Shown: piece after piece, positions 1 through 8,866 of the stretch
Numbering within the stretch: the stretch's first letter is position 1
Layout of the letters: the number at the start of each line of letters is the position of its first letter
Source: an uncultured Lachnospiraceae bacterium
Lineage (GTDB): Bacteria > Bacillota > Clostridia > Lachnospirales > Lachnospiraceae
Assembly: GCA_946538525.1 (NCBI GenBank)
Contig: CAMNGU010000011.1
Location: forward strand, 1 to 36,356
DNA length: 36,356 nt
Direction: 5' to 3'
The notes under the pieces: model-generated
Databases searched by the model: none
Seen by the model: only the letters and a program-made list of their open reading frames with translations
What the model was told of the DNA's origin: nothing
Translations under genes and position numbers: made by a program

Positions 1-50
1 GCATCTGCCTTACAAGCAGAGGGTCACAGGTTCGAGCCCTGTAGGCCCCA
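1..50 (+). tRNA. tRNA-Val (TAC), 3' part only
   Basis: Anticodon arm CTGCC-TTACAAG, T-arm GGTTCGAGCC, acceptor 3' strand GGCCCC+A; 5' end lies outside the window. Confidence 0.9.
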
Positions 51-69
51 TTTTCCTTTTATATAACAT

Positions 70-143
70 CGCGGGGTGGAGCAGTCTGGAAGCTCGTCGG
101 GCTCATAACCCGAAGGTCATAGGTTCAAATCCTATCCCCGCTA
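70..143 (+). tRNA. initiator tRNA-fMet (CAT)
   Basis: CGCGGGG...CCCCGCT acceptor with unpaired position 1, three G-C pairs GGG-CTCATAA-CCC in the anticodon stem (initiator hallmarks), GGTTCAAATCC T-arm. Confidence 0.93.
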
Positions 144-163
144 CTGGTACTTTAATAATTGTA

Positions 164-248
164 ACAAACGATTTATCGCCCATCGGCTGCGTTTCACTAC
201 GCCGATGTCCGTAGATTCGCTAAAGCGAATCCACTCAGTTTCGTTTGT
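164..248. repeat. Structured intergenic element: three-way junction (ACAAACGA/TCGTTTGT closing stem, two hairpins)
   Basis: Closing stem 164-171/241-248; hairpin CATCGGC 181-187/GCCGATG 201-207; hairpin GATTCGC 214-220/GCGAATC 225-231. Confidence 0.7.
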
Positions 249-321
249 AAGAACCTCTTTACAAGCAAGCTTGTACGAGATTCTTAAAACTCAACTGCGA
301 TAAATGCTTTTCAAATCTTTC

Positions 322-394
<73 letters not shown>

Positions 395-408
395 CTTTTT
401 ATTTTCTG

Positions 409-432
409 AAGAGTCATTTGACTCTTTTTTTA
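409..432 (+). terminator. Rho-independent terminator after tRNA-Phe
   Basis: AAGAGTC-ATTT-GACTCTT hairpin followed by T-tract. Confidence 0.85.
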
Positions 433-566
433 TTTTTTTCATCAAAGCATTGATTTATAAAAATGTATACGGCATATTTACAAACAATAAATGATATATC
501 ATTAATGAAACAACGAAAAAAAATAAAAAAAACTAGCGAAAACCAAGAAAAATAGCTATTTTCTAC

Positions 567-595
567 TTGCATCAAGCGTGCCTTTATGTTATATT
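567..595 (+). promoter_or_regulatory. Sigma-A-type promoter for rpsF operon
   Basis: TTGCAT (567-572), 17-nt spacer, TATATT (590-595). Confidence 0.65.
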
Positions 596-620
596 AATGA
601 AACTGTGATGAAAAATCCTT

Positions 621-713
621 GTTTCTGTTACGCACTTAGATTGAGTATCGTGATAGTAATTATAATAAGTATTTATAATAAATATTTACCAGTAATTCAC
701 GAATAACAGAAAC
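621..713 (+). promoter_or_regulatory. Structured rpsF mRNA leader (candidate S6:S18 autoregulatory element)
   Basis: 10-bp perfect closing stem GTTTCTGTTA 621-630/TAACAGAAAC 704-713, inner CGTGA 649-653/TCACG 697-701 and TATTTA-TAA-TAAATA hairpin 670-684. Confidence 0.55.
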
Positions 714-740
714 CAGAAAAGTCCATAAGGAGGTGCAAAA

Positions 741-1028
741 ATGAATAAGTATGAGATAGCTTTAGTGCTTAGCTCAAAGATCGATGACGAGGCTAGAACT
801 GCAACACTTGAAAGATTAAAGCATCGTGTTGAGAGATCAGGAAGTACAATTACTGATATTGAAGAGCAGGGCAAGCAGAGATTAGCATACGAGATTCAGG
901 ATATGCTCGAGGGATATTACTACTTCGTACATTTCGAAGGACCAGATGAAGCTCCAGCATATATTGAGTCACATCTTCGTATCTATGAAAATGTCATCAG
1001 ATTCTTAATTGTTAAGCAGGAAGACTAG
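741..1028 (+). CDS. rpsF: 30S ribosomal protein S6
   Basis: MNKYEIALVLSSKIDDEAR...; GGAGG RBS upstream; operon with ssb and rpsR. Confidence 0.96.
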   Translation: MNKYEIALVLSSKIDDEARTATLERLKHRVERSGSTITDIEEQGKQRLAYEIQDMLEGYYYFVHFEGPDEAPAYIESHLRIYENVIRFLIVKQED

Positions 1029-1052
1029 TTTAAGAATTGAGAGGTGTATTTT

Positions 1053-1517
1053 ATGAACAAAGTTATATTGATGGGGCGCCTTACTAGAAATCCTGATGTA
1101 AGGTATACAAATTCAGCAAACGGGGATAACATGTGTATCGCAAGATATACTCTGGCTGTTGATAGAAGATTTTCAAGAAAGAATAGCGGAGGAGATAGTC
1201 AGCAGGATGCTGATTTTATCTCTTGTGTAGCATTTGGAAAAACGGGAGAATTCGCTGAGAAGTACCTTAAGCAGGGTACTAAGATTGCGGTTACTGGACG
1301 TATTCAGACAGGTTCATATACAAATAAGGATGGTCAGAAGGTTTACACAACAGAGGTTGTTATCGAAGATCATGAATTCTGTGAGAGCAAAAATGCCAAC
1401 TCCGGATCACAGGGAGATGGTGGATATGTTCCTCAGTCTGCACCTTCATCAAGTGATGCTAGTGCAGAAGACTTTATGAATATTCCAGCGGCTAATGATG
1501 ATCTCCCATTTAAGTAG
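1053..1517 (+). CDS. ssb: Single-stranded DNA-binding protein
   Basis: MNKVILMGRLTRNPDVRYT..., acidic C-terminal tip DDLPFK; ATG at 1053 after GAGAGGTG RBS preferred over the GTG at 1044. Confidence 0.96.
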   Translation: MNKVILMGRLTRNPDVRYTNSANGDNMCIARYTLAVDRRFSRKNSGGDSQQDADFISCVAFGKTGEFAEKYLKQGTKIAVTGRIQTGSYTNKDGQKVYTTEVVIEDHEFCESKNANSGSQGDGGYVPQSAPSSSDASAEDFMNIPAANDDLPFK

Positions 1518-1564
1518 AATCAGGGTAATCGAGGCCCCTAGGGAATCAAATGGAGGATAATAAT

Positions 1565-1828
1565 ATGCCATATGGTAATAAAGAGGGTGGAGCAGCACCT
1601 ATGAGAAGAAGACCTATGCATAGAAGAAGAAAGGTCTGTGTATTCTGCTCAGATGATAGTCAGAAGATTAGTTACAAGGATGCAAATCTTCTTAGAAAGT
1701 ATATTTCTGAGAGAGGAAAGATTCTTCCACGTCGTATTACAGGAACATGTGCAAAGCATCAGAGAGAGCTTACTGTAGCTATTAAGAGAGCTAGACAGGT
1801 AGCACTTCTTCCATATGTAATCGAGTAA
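1565..1828 (+). CDS. rpsR: 30S ribosomal protein S18
   Basis: [55 protein letters not shown]; start at 1565 preferred because TGGAGG RBS overlaps the upstream ATG. Confidence 0.96.
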   Translation: MPYGNKEGGAAPMRRRPMHRRRKVCVFCSDDSQKISYKDANLLRKYISERGKILPRRITGTCAKHQRELTVAIKRARQVALLPYVIE

Positions 1829-1912
1829 TAATCAAATAAAAGTCGAATAAGAATCTAGTATAATCAACTGATTTTTATTCAAAAATTTTATATAACTGAT
1901 TAAGTATTTTGT

Positions 1913-1950
1913 AGGGAATAAACCGGTAAGGTTTGTTCCCTATTTTTTTT
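1913..1950 (+). terminator. Rho-independent terminator of rpsF-ssb-rpsR
   Basis: AGGGAATAAACC-GGTAA-GGTTTGTTCCCT (12-bp stem, one G-T) then A and T8. Confidence 0.93.
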
Positions 1951-2157
1951 GCTGTTATATGTGGGTAGGTAAATAGATTTTCCATATGATTTTATTTGTA
2001 AAAAGTGCCCTACTTATCAAAGCTTTTTGGCTATTTTTCAATAAAAATCTTAATAATATAGGGTTTTCTAATATACGGATTTGTGATATTATATAGGTTG
2101 TATTTTTGCGTCTCAACATGAGTAAAAAATTGGAATTGAGACAGAAAGTAGGACGAT

Positions 2158-3150
2158 ATGAAATTCACGAAGATGCAGGGCATCGGAAATGATTATGTAT
2201 ATGTAAATGCAATTGAAGAAAAGATTGAAGATCCGTCAGCACTGGCTGTCCTTGTTAGTGACCGTCATTTTGGAATAGGTTCAGATGGACTTATTCTAAT
2301 TTGCGCCAGTGATAAGGCGGATTTTATGATGGATATGTATAATCTGGACGGCTCTAGAGGAAAGATGTGTGGAAATGGAATCCGTTGTGTCGGAAAATTT
2401 GTTTATGATCACGGATTGACAGATAAGAAGATTATAACAATTGAAACACTCGCAGGAATTAAAACACTTAATCTTACAGTTAAGCCTGTGGATGAAGTTG
2501 ATGGGTATGCCCAGGTAAGTAATAAGGGGTATGTGGTCTCAGATGTTACAGTAAATATGGGATCTCCAGAATTTACACCAGATCAAATTCCTGTGGAATT
2601 GTCTGAAGGTTACTCACCAGCAAAACTATCTGCTCTTGTGGATATTAATCCGGTGAAGAATCCGGGATTAGATGTTGATCAAAAAGTTGTTTATAATATG
2701 GGGCTTTCATTTACCAGGTCTTCAATTGCCAGATCTGATGATGAAAGCGTTAGTGCTTCTAATACGGAGTTCTACTATGGAACATGTTTATCGATGGGAA
2801 ATCCACATTGTGTAGTATTTGTTGACGATGTTGATAACTTTGATGTAAAGGGAGTTGGTCAGCTATTTGAACATGCTAGATATTTTCCAGAGGGCGTGAA
2901 TACTGAGTTTGTGAAGATCGTCGATAGAACTCATGTAAAGATGAGAGTGTGGGAGCGTGGTTCTGGAGAAACCATGGCATGTGGTACAGGCGCTTGTGCT
3001 ACAGTTGTAGCCTGCATCTTAAATGGAAAAACTGATGAAACTGTAACAGTTTCTCTTTTGGGCGGTGATCTTAAAATCCGTTGGGATATGGAAGAAAATC
3101 TTGTATTTATGACGGGACCGGCCAGAACAGCATTTGAAGGTGATTATTAA
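2158..3150 (+). CDS. dapF: Diaminopimelate epimerase with an internal insertion
   Basis: MQGIGNDYVYVNA, MCGNGIRCVGKF, MACGTGACATV active-site motifs; about 330 aa. Confidence 0.95.
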   Translation: MKFTKMQGIGNDYVYVNAIEEKIEDPSALAVLVSDRHFGIGSDGLILICASDKADFMMDMYNLDGSRGKMCGNGIRCVGKFVYDHGLTDKKIITIETLAGIKTLNLTVKPVDEVDGYAQVSNKGYVVSDVTVNMGSPEFTPDQIPVELSEGYSPAKLSALVDINPVKNPGLDVDQKVVYNMGLSFTRSSIARSDDESVSASNTEFYYGTCLSMGNPHCVVFVDDVDNFDVKGVGQLFEHARYFPEGVNTEFVKIVDRTHVKMRVWERGSGETMACGTGACATVVACILNGKTDETVTVSLLGGDLKIRWDMEENLVFMTGPARTAFEGDY

Positions 3151-3191
3151 GAGTATAAAGTTTTAAAGAAGCGATTAACAGGAGGATGCAT

Positions 3192-3977
3192 ATGAAGGTT
3201 GTTTTACTTGCTGGAGGTTATGGAACAAGAATTAGTGAAGAGAGTCATCTTAAGCCAAAGCCAATGATCGAGATTGGTGGAAAGCCAATACTTTGGCATA
3301 TTATGAAGGAATATTCCTACTATGGATTTAACGAGTTTATTATCTGTGCAGGATATAAGCAGCATGTTATTAAGGAGTGGTTTGCAAATTATTATCTGCA
3401 TAATTCAGATATTACATTTGACTTCACTGCTGATAATAAGATGACAATTCATAATAATGTTGCAGAGCCATGGAAAGTTACGATTGTGGATACTGGACTA
3501 AACACTATGACAGGTGGCCGCATTAAGAGAATTAAAGATTATGTTGGTGATGAAGCATTTATGCTTACCTATGGTGATGGCGTTTGTGATATTGATATGA
3601 ATGAATTACTGAAGTTCCATAAGTCTCATGGAAAGCCGGCAACAATTACAGCTATTCGTCTTGGACAGAGATTTGGAATTCTCGATATAAATGACGCTGG
3701 GGTTATTACAAGTTTCCGTGAGAAGGAAGACAGCGATGGAGAAAGAATCAATGGTGGTTACATGGTTCTTGAACCTGAAGTATTCGATTATCTTGAAGAT
3801 GATAGCACAGTATTTGAACAGGCTCCACTTAGAAATCTTGCTAAAGATGGCAAGCTTATGGCATATGAGTATGATGGATATTGGCAGTGTATGGATACAA
3901 AAAGAGAGATGGATAAGTTGAACGAGCTTATTGAATCTGGTACTGCTCCATGGATGAAGTGGAATCAAGAAAAATAA
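3192..3977 (+). CDS. rfbF: Glucose-1-phosphate cytidylyltransferase
   Basis: MKVVLLAGGYGTRISEESHLKPKPMIEIGGKPILWHIMK; followed by rfbG and rfbH; AGGAGG RBS. Confidence 0.95.
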   Translation: MKVVLLAGGYGTRISEESHLKPKPMIEIGGKPILWHIMKEYSYYGFNEFIICAGYKQHVIKEWFANYYLHNSDITFDFTADNKMTIHNNVAEPWKVTIVDTGLNTMTGGRIKRIKDYVGDEAFMLTYGDGVCDIDMNELLKFHKSHGKPATITAIRLGQRFGILDINDAGVITSFREKEDSDGERINGGYMVLEPEVFDYLEDDSTVFEQAPLRNLAKDGKLMAYEYDGYWQCMDTKREMDKLNELIESGTAPWMKWNQEK

Positions 3978-4096
3978 TCAAAAAATAATTTTCAAAAAAT
4001 AGACTCAAAAATTGATAATCAAAAACACAAATAAATATATTAAAAAATAACTTAAAAAACTCAAAAATTTCACAAATCTTAAAAAAGGTAAATAAC

Positions 4097-5155
4097 ATGA
4101 ACAAAAAAGATCTTGAATTTTACAAGGGAAAGAAGGTTCTGATCACTGGACATACAGGCTTTAAGGGAAGTTGGATGTGCAAGATTTTGATCGGTGCTGG
4201 AGCTGAGGTTACGGGCTATTCTCTGGAACCACCTACAAATCCAAGTGTATTTGATGAGGCTGGTATAGCTGCAGAGATAAATAATGTAGTTGGAGACATT
4301 AGAGACCGTGAAAAACTTATGAAGCTGTTTGAAGAAGTACAGCCAGAGATTGTATTTCATCTGGCTGCGCAGCCTATCGTAAGAGAATCTTATAAGGATC
4401 CGGTGGGAACCTACGAGACAAATGTGATGGGTACAGTGAATATTTGTGAAGCTGTTCGCCAAACTCCAAGTGTTAAGTCTTTCCTGAATGTAACAACTGA
4501 TAAGGTTTATAAGAATAACGAGTGGTGCTGGGGATATCGCGAAGATGAGCCGTTAGATGGATATGATCCATATTCAAACTCTAAGTCATGCTCTGAGTTG
4601 GTAACCCATAGCTATATTAATTCATTTTACAATGATATGGATGTGGCTGTTTCTACAGCTCGTGCGGGAAATGTTATTGGTGGCGGTGATTATGCTCCAG
4701 ACAGAATTATTCCTGACTGCGTGAGAGCTGCTGAAAAAAATGAGCAGATAATAGTGAGAAATCCTTACTCAACTCGTCCATATCAGCATGTACTTGAGCC
4801 ACTGAATATTTATCTTACTATTGCGAAGGCGCAGTATGAGGATAAGGCAAAGGCTGGATTTTACAATGTAGGTCCGGATGACAGCGATTGTGTAACAACT
4901 GGTGATATAGTTGATAAGTTCTGTGCATCCTGGGGTGAAGGTATCTCATGGGTGAATAAGCATGACGGAGGTCCTCATGAGGCAAACTTCCTCAAGTTGG
5001 ACTGTTCGCTTATCAAACAGGTATTTGGTTGGAAACCAGTATGGAATATAGATAAGGCAATCGAAATGGTTGTCCAGTTCTCCAAGAGAAGAATGGCTGA
5101 GCCTGATAAGGTAGCTGAGGAGATGGATCTGGAAATCGATGAATTCTTTAGCTAG
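4097..5155 (+). CDS. rfbG: CDP-glucose 4,6-dehydratase
   Basis: KKVLITGHTGFKGSWMCKIL SDR signature, TTDKVY, YSNSKSCSE; gene order F-G-H. Confidence 0.95.
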   Translation: MNKKDLEFYKGKKVLITGHTGFKGSWMCKILIGAGAEVTGYSLEPPTNPSVFDEAGIAAEINNVVGDIRDREKLMKLFEEVQPEIVFHLAAQPIVRESYKDPVGTYETNVMGTVNICEAVRQTPSVKSFLNVTTDKVYKNNEWCWGYREDEPLDGYDPYSNSKSCSELVTHSYINSFYNDMDVAVSTARAGNVIGGGDYAPDRIIPDCVRAAEKNEQIIVRNPYSTRPYQHVLEPLNIYLTIAKAQYEDKAKAGFYNVGPDDSDCVTTGDIVDKFCASWGEGISWVNKHDGGPHEANFLKLDCSLIKQVFGWKPVWNIDKAIEMVVQFSKRRMAEPDKVAEEMDLEIDEFFS

Positions 5156-5333
5156 GTTATAATTTCTTAGAGCGAAGTCTTTTAGGATTATGAAATAATT
5201 AGAGAAATCAGAAAATTCAAGTAAATTATATGTCTAACAAAATGCAAAAAATATAATAAGATAATCAGTAAAATAATAAGAAAATTAGAAAAAACAAGAA
5301 ATCGAAAAAAAGAAAAAATTAGGAGAAATAAAG

Positions 5334-6680
5334 ATGAGCAAGTGGAATAGTGAATCAGAAGCAAGGGAAGAGATTAAGAGCTTAGTTGCTGAGTACTATA
5401 AAGAGTTTAAGAAACCTGAGCAGGATAAGCCATTTGAAGAGGGTGACAGAGTACCATATGCAAGCCGTGTATATGATGAGAAGGAAATGTTATCTCTTAC
5501 AGATGCAACTCTTGATTTTTGGCTTACAACTGGTAGATTTTCTGATGAGTTTGAGAAGAACTTTGCAGAATGGATTGGCGTTAAGTTTGCAAACCTAGTA
5601 AATAGTGGTTCTTCAGCTAACCTTATAGCTTTTATGACACTTACTTCACCACTTCTTGGTGATAGACAGGTTAAGCGTGGAGATGAGGTGATTACAGTTG
5701 CTGCGGGATTCCCTACAACAGTTGCTCCAATCATTCAGTATGGTGCTGTTCCTGTGTTTGTTGATGTTAAGCTTCCTGAGTATAACATTGATCCTTCGCT
5801 TCTGGAGGCGGCTCTTAGCGACAAGACAAAGGCAGTTATGATAGCTCATACTCTTGGAAATCCATTTGACTTAAAAGCAGTTAAGGAGTTCTGTGATAAG
5901 AATAATCTCTGGCTGGTTGAAGATAACTGTGATGCGCTTGGAACAAAGTATACAATTGATGGTGTTACTAAGTTCAGTGGAACTTGGGGCGACATCGGAA
6001 CAAGCAGTTTCTATCCACCACATCATATGACAATGGGTGAGGGCGGCTGCGTTTATACAGACAATCCACTTCTTAATCGTATAGCAAAGAGCCTTCGTGA
6101 CTGGGGCCGTGACTGTATCTGTCCTTCAGGACATGACAACTTCTGTGGACACAGATTTGACGGACAGTTTGGTCAGCTTCCTGAGGGCTACGATCATAAA
6201 TATGTTTATAGCCATCTCGGCTACAACCTTAAGGTTACTGACCTTCAGGCTGCAGTTGGAGTTGAGCAGTTAAAGAAATTCCCAACATTTATTGAAAAGA
6301 GAAAAGCTAACTGGAAATATCTTCGTGAAGCTCTTGCTGATCTGGAAGATAAGCTTATTCTTCCAGAACCTACAGAGAATTCAGAGCCTTCATGGTTTGG
6401 TTTCCTCATCAGCGTTCGTCCAGAGTCAGGGCTTAAGAGAAATGCTGTAACAAGATTTATTGAAGAGCATAATGTTCAGACAAGACTTCTCTTCAGTGGA
6501 AATCTTATACTTCATCCATGCTTTGACCAGATTCGTGATACAGATGCATATAGAGTATCTGGTTCACTTGATGAGACAAACTTCATCATGAATAATTCTT
6601 TCTGGATTGGCGTATATCCTGGAATGACAGAAGAGAAGCTTGCATACATGAGCAAGGTTATTCATGAAGCTGTAAAATAA
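5334..6680 (+). CDS. rfbH: CDP-4-keto-6-deoxyglucose 3-dehydrase (E1/RfbH, PLP + [2Fe-2S])
   Basis: SSFYPPHHMTMGEGGC (His in place of PLP Lys) and Cys cluster DCICPSGHDNFCGHRF; DegT-fold. Confidence 0.95.
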   Translation: MSKWNSESEAREEIKSLVAEYYKEFKKPEQDKPFEEGDRVPYASRVYDEKEMLSLTDATLDFWLTTGRFSDEFEKNFAEWIGVKFANLVNSGSSANLIAFMTLTSPLLGDRQVKRGDEVITVAAGFPTTVAPIIQYGAVPVFVDVKLPEYNIDPSLLEAALSDKTKAVMIAHTLGNPFDLKAVKEFCDKNNLWLVEDNCDALGTKYTIDGVTKFSGTWGDIGTSSFYPPHHMTMGEGGCVYTDNPLLNRIAKSLRDWGRDCICPSGHDNFCGHRFDGQFGQLPEGYDHKYVYSHLGYNLKVTDLQAAVGVEQLKKFPTFIEKRKANWKYLREALADLEDKLILPEPTENSEPSWFGFLISVRPESGLKRNAVTRFIEEHNVQTRLLFSGNLILHPCFDQIRDTDAYRVSGSLDETNFIMNNSFWIGVYPGMTEEKLAYMSKVIHEAVK

Positions 6681-6729
6681 GGATTTAAAATGTAATTTTC
6701 GCTAAGTCTTAGCGTTAATGAGTTTAGTT

Positions 6730-6758
6730 TCATCCTGAGGACTGTATCCAAAGGACCT
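6730..6758 (+). promoter_or_regulatory. Leader hairpin copy A (GA-internal-loop family)
   Basis: TCCT-GA-GGA-CTGTA-TCC-AA-AGGA. Confidence 0.6.
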
Positions 6759-6786
6759 TTACAAAAAAATTAGAGAGAAAGAAACC

Positions 6787-7755
6787 ATGGAAAATGTAAT
6801 AATAACCGGCGCTACCGGAATGATTGGAGCACATGTTGCTAAGGTTTTGATGGAGCGCGGCGTAAATGTAACAGCTATTGTCAGACCTATGTCTGAAAAG
6901 ATAGATAATCTTAAATGGGCTGAAGAGAAGGCTAGTATAGCTAACTTTGAAAATTCAAACAATAATGCAGAGGTGGGAAAACTACAGGTAGTTGAATGTA
7001 ATCTGTGGGAATTACCAAGTCTTAGAGATAAGCTGGGCTGGGAGCATGATACCTTCTTTCATTTTGGATGGGGCTATACATTTGGAACTGGTCGAAACGA
7101 TGCTCCAAAGCAGGAAGCTAATATAAAAGCCTGTCTAGATGCGGTTCATTTGGCTTATGAAGCTGGATGTAAGGCGTTTATAGGAGCTGGTTCCCAGGCT
7201 GAATTTGGTCATGTTAGTGGAAAACTATCTGATGCACTTCCTAAGGATCCGGTTACAGGATATGGAATCGCTAAACTTGCTGCATGCAGGTTATCAGCTC
7301 TGGAATGTCAGAATCTGGGCATGAAGCAGAACTGGGGCAGAATACTCAGCTGCTATGGTCCAGGAGATAATGATTATGCTATGGTCATGGCTGCTGTCAA
7401 AGCGATGCTTAGAGGAGAGAGAATGAAATTCTCACCTGGCGAGCAGGTCTGGGATTACATTTATGCAGAGGACTGTGCGAAAGCGTTTGTGGCTATAGTC
7501 GAGAAGGGCGAAAACATGAAAGCTTATACCATTGGTTCTGGAGAGCATAGACTTCTGAAGGAATATATTTATGCAATCAGGGATGCGATAGATCCAAACC
7601 TTGAAGTTGGAATTGGCGAGAGGGAATATAATCAGGATCAGGTTATGCATCTGGTAGCTGATATTACAGATCTGGTAAATGATACAGGCTATAAGCCAGA
7701 AACCAGCTTTGAAGACGGAATTAAAAAGACTATTGAGTGGGCAAAAAACTCATAA
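6787..7755 (+). CDS. NAD-dependent epimerase/dehydratase-family protein, likely CDP-3,6-dideoxyhexose reductase (abequose/paratose synthase-like)
   Basis: VIITGATGMIGAHVAKVL Rossmann motif, YGIAKLAA catalytic motif; adjacent to rfbFGH. Confidence 0.75.
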   Translation: MENVIITGATGMIGAHVAKVLMERGVNVTAIVRPMSEKIDNLKWAEEKASIANFENSNNNAEVGKLQVVECNLWELPSLRDKLGWEHDTFFHFGWGYTFGTGRNDAPKQEANIKACLDAVHLAYEAGCKAFIGAGSQAEFGHVSGKLSDALPKDPVTGYGIAKLAACRLSALECQNLGMKQNWGRILSCYGPGDNDYAMVMAAVKAMLRGERMKFSPGEQVWDYIYAEDCAKAFVAIVEKGENMKAYTIGSGEHRLLKEYIYAIRDAIDPNLEVGIGEREYNQDQVMHLVADITDLVNDTGYKPETSFEDGIKKTIEWAKNS

Positions 7756-7786
7756 AATGAGACAAAAAGTTTTCAGATAATCTGTC

Positions 7787-7808
7787 ATCCTGAGCTTAGG
7801 CAAAGGAT
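7787..7808 (+). promoter_or_regulatory. Leader hairpin copy C
   Basis: ATCCT-GA-GC-TTAG-GC-AA-AGGAT. Confidence 0.65.
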
Positions 7809-7841
7809 CTAAAATATAATCTTCTAATGGAGATGAATAAT

Positions 7842-8804
7842 ATGAAAAAAGTAAGTATATTGATACCTTGCTACAATGAAGAGGAAAATGTTGTTCCTAT
7901 GAGCAACGCAATCCGTGAGATGTTTGAGAAGAACCTCCCGCAGTATGATTACGAGCTCCTGTTTATCGATAATGATTCATCAGATAACACACGTCCTCTT
8001 CTTAGAGAAATCTGTGCAAGAAATAAGCATGTGAAGGCAATATTCAATGCGAAGAATTTTGGTCAGTTCAACTCACCATATTATGGAATGCTTCAGACTT
8101 CTGGAGATTGCGTAATTTCCATGGTATGTGACTTCCAGGATCCTATTGAAATGATTCCTAAGTACCTTGAGGCTTGGGAAGAGGGCTACAAGATTGTTAT
8201 TGGAATTAAGACTGCCAGTAAAGAGAATAAGCTTATGTACGCTCTTAGATCCGTGTACTATAGCTTTGTAAAGAAGTTCTCTGATGTGGAGCAGATTCAG
8301 CATTTTACCGGTTCGGGCCTTTATGACAGAGAGTTCATCGAGGTTCTTCGTAAGCTGAAGGATCCGACACCATTCCTTCGTGGAATCGTGGCTGAGCTGG
8401 GATTTGAGAGAAAAGAAATTGAGTATGAGCAGCCAAAGAGAAGGGCTGGAAAGACACATAATAATTTCTACACCCTTTATGATGCAGCCATGCTGTCCAT
8501 TACTTCATATACGAAGATAGGACTGAGACTCTGTACGTTTATTGGAGCAATTATAGGTATTATAAGTATTATAATCAGTTTAGTTTACTTGGTGCTCAAG
8601 CTTACCAACTGGTACGGTTTTGAAGCTGGTATGGCTCCGATCATCATTTTGATCTCATTCCTTGGAGCGGTGCAGATATTCTCTATCGGCTTCATGGGCG
8701 AATATATTATGAGTATGAATAAGCGAATTATGAACAGACCTCTGGTTGTTGAAGAGGAACGAATTAATTTTGATGATAAAAAAGTTGATGAGAAAAAACT
8801 TTAA
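7842..8804 (+). CDS. GT2 glycosyltransferase with two C-terminal TM helices (GtrB/polyprenyl-phosphate glycosyltransferase-like)
   Basis: VSILIPCYNEEENV, FIDNDSSD, DFQDPIE, two hydrophobic C-terminal helices; ATG at 7842 preferred. Confidence 0.85.
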   Translation: MKKVSILIPCYNEEENVVPMSNAIREMFEKNLPQYDYELLFIDNDSSDNTRPLLREICARNKHVKAIFNAKNFGQFNSPYYGMLQTSGDCVISMVCDFQDPIEMIPKYLEAWEEGYKIVIGIKTASKENKLMYALRSVYYSFVKKFSDVEQIQHFTGSGLYDREFIEVLRKLKDPTPFLRGIVAELGFERKEIEYEQPKRRAGKTHNNFYTLYDAAMLSITSYTKIGLRLCTFIGAIIGIISIIISLVYLVLKLTNWYGFEAGMAPIIILISFLGAVQIFSIGFMGEYIMSMNKRIMNRPLVVEEERINFDDKKVDEKKL

Positions 8805-8830
8805 AAAATCATTGCTAAAAAAATTCATAA

Positions 8831-8866
8831 ATATGAAGAAATAAAATATGAAGAAATAAAATATGA
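8831..8866 (+). repeat. 15-bp tandem repeat (ATATGAAGAAATAAA x2 + partial) running into the start codon
   Basis: Two exact 15-mers 8831-8845 and 8846-8860, third degenerate copy carries the ATG at 8863. Confidence 0.85.

Noticed and set aside
1530-1560. GGCCCCTAGGG palindromic stretch between ssb and rpsR as a regulatory hairpin
   Set aside because: Short, overlaps the RBS region, no supporting covariation or second copy
3606-3968. 120-aa antisense ORF within rfbF
   Set aside because: Overlaps a confident CDS; Ile/Ser/His-rich composition typical of antisense shadow translation
5156-5200. Possible sixth copy of the leader hairpin (TTTCTTAGAGCGAAG...)
   Set aside because: Outer pairing ATAAT/ATTAT only; does not keep the GA-loop architecture
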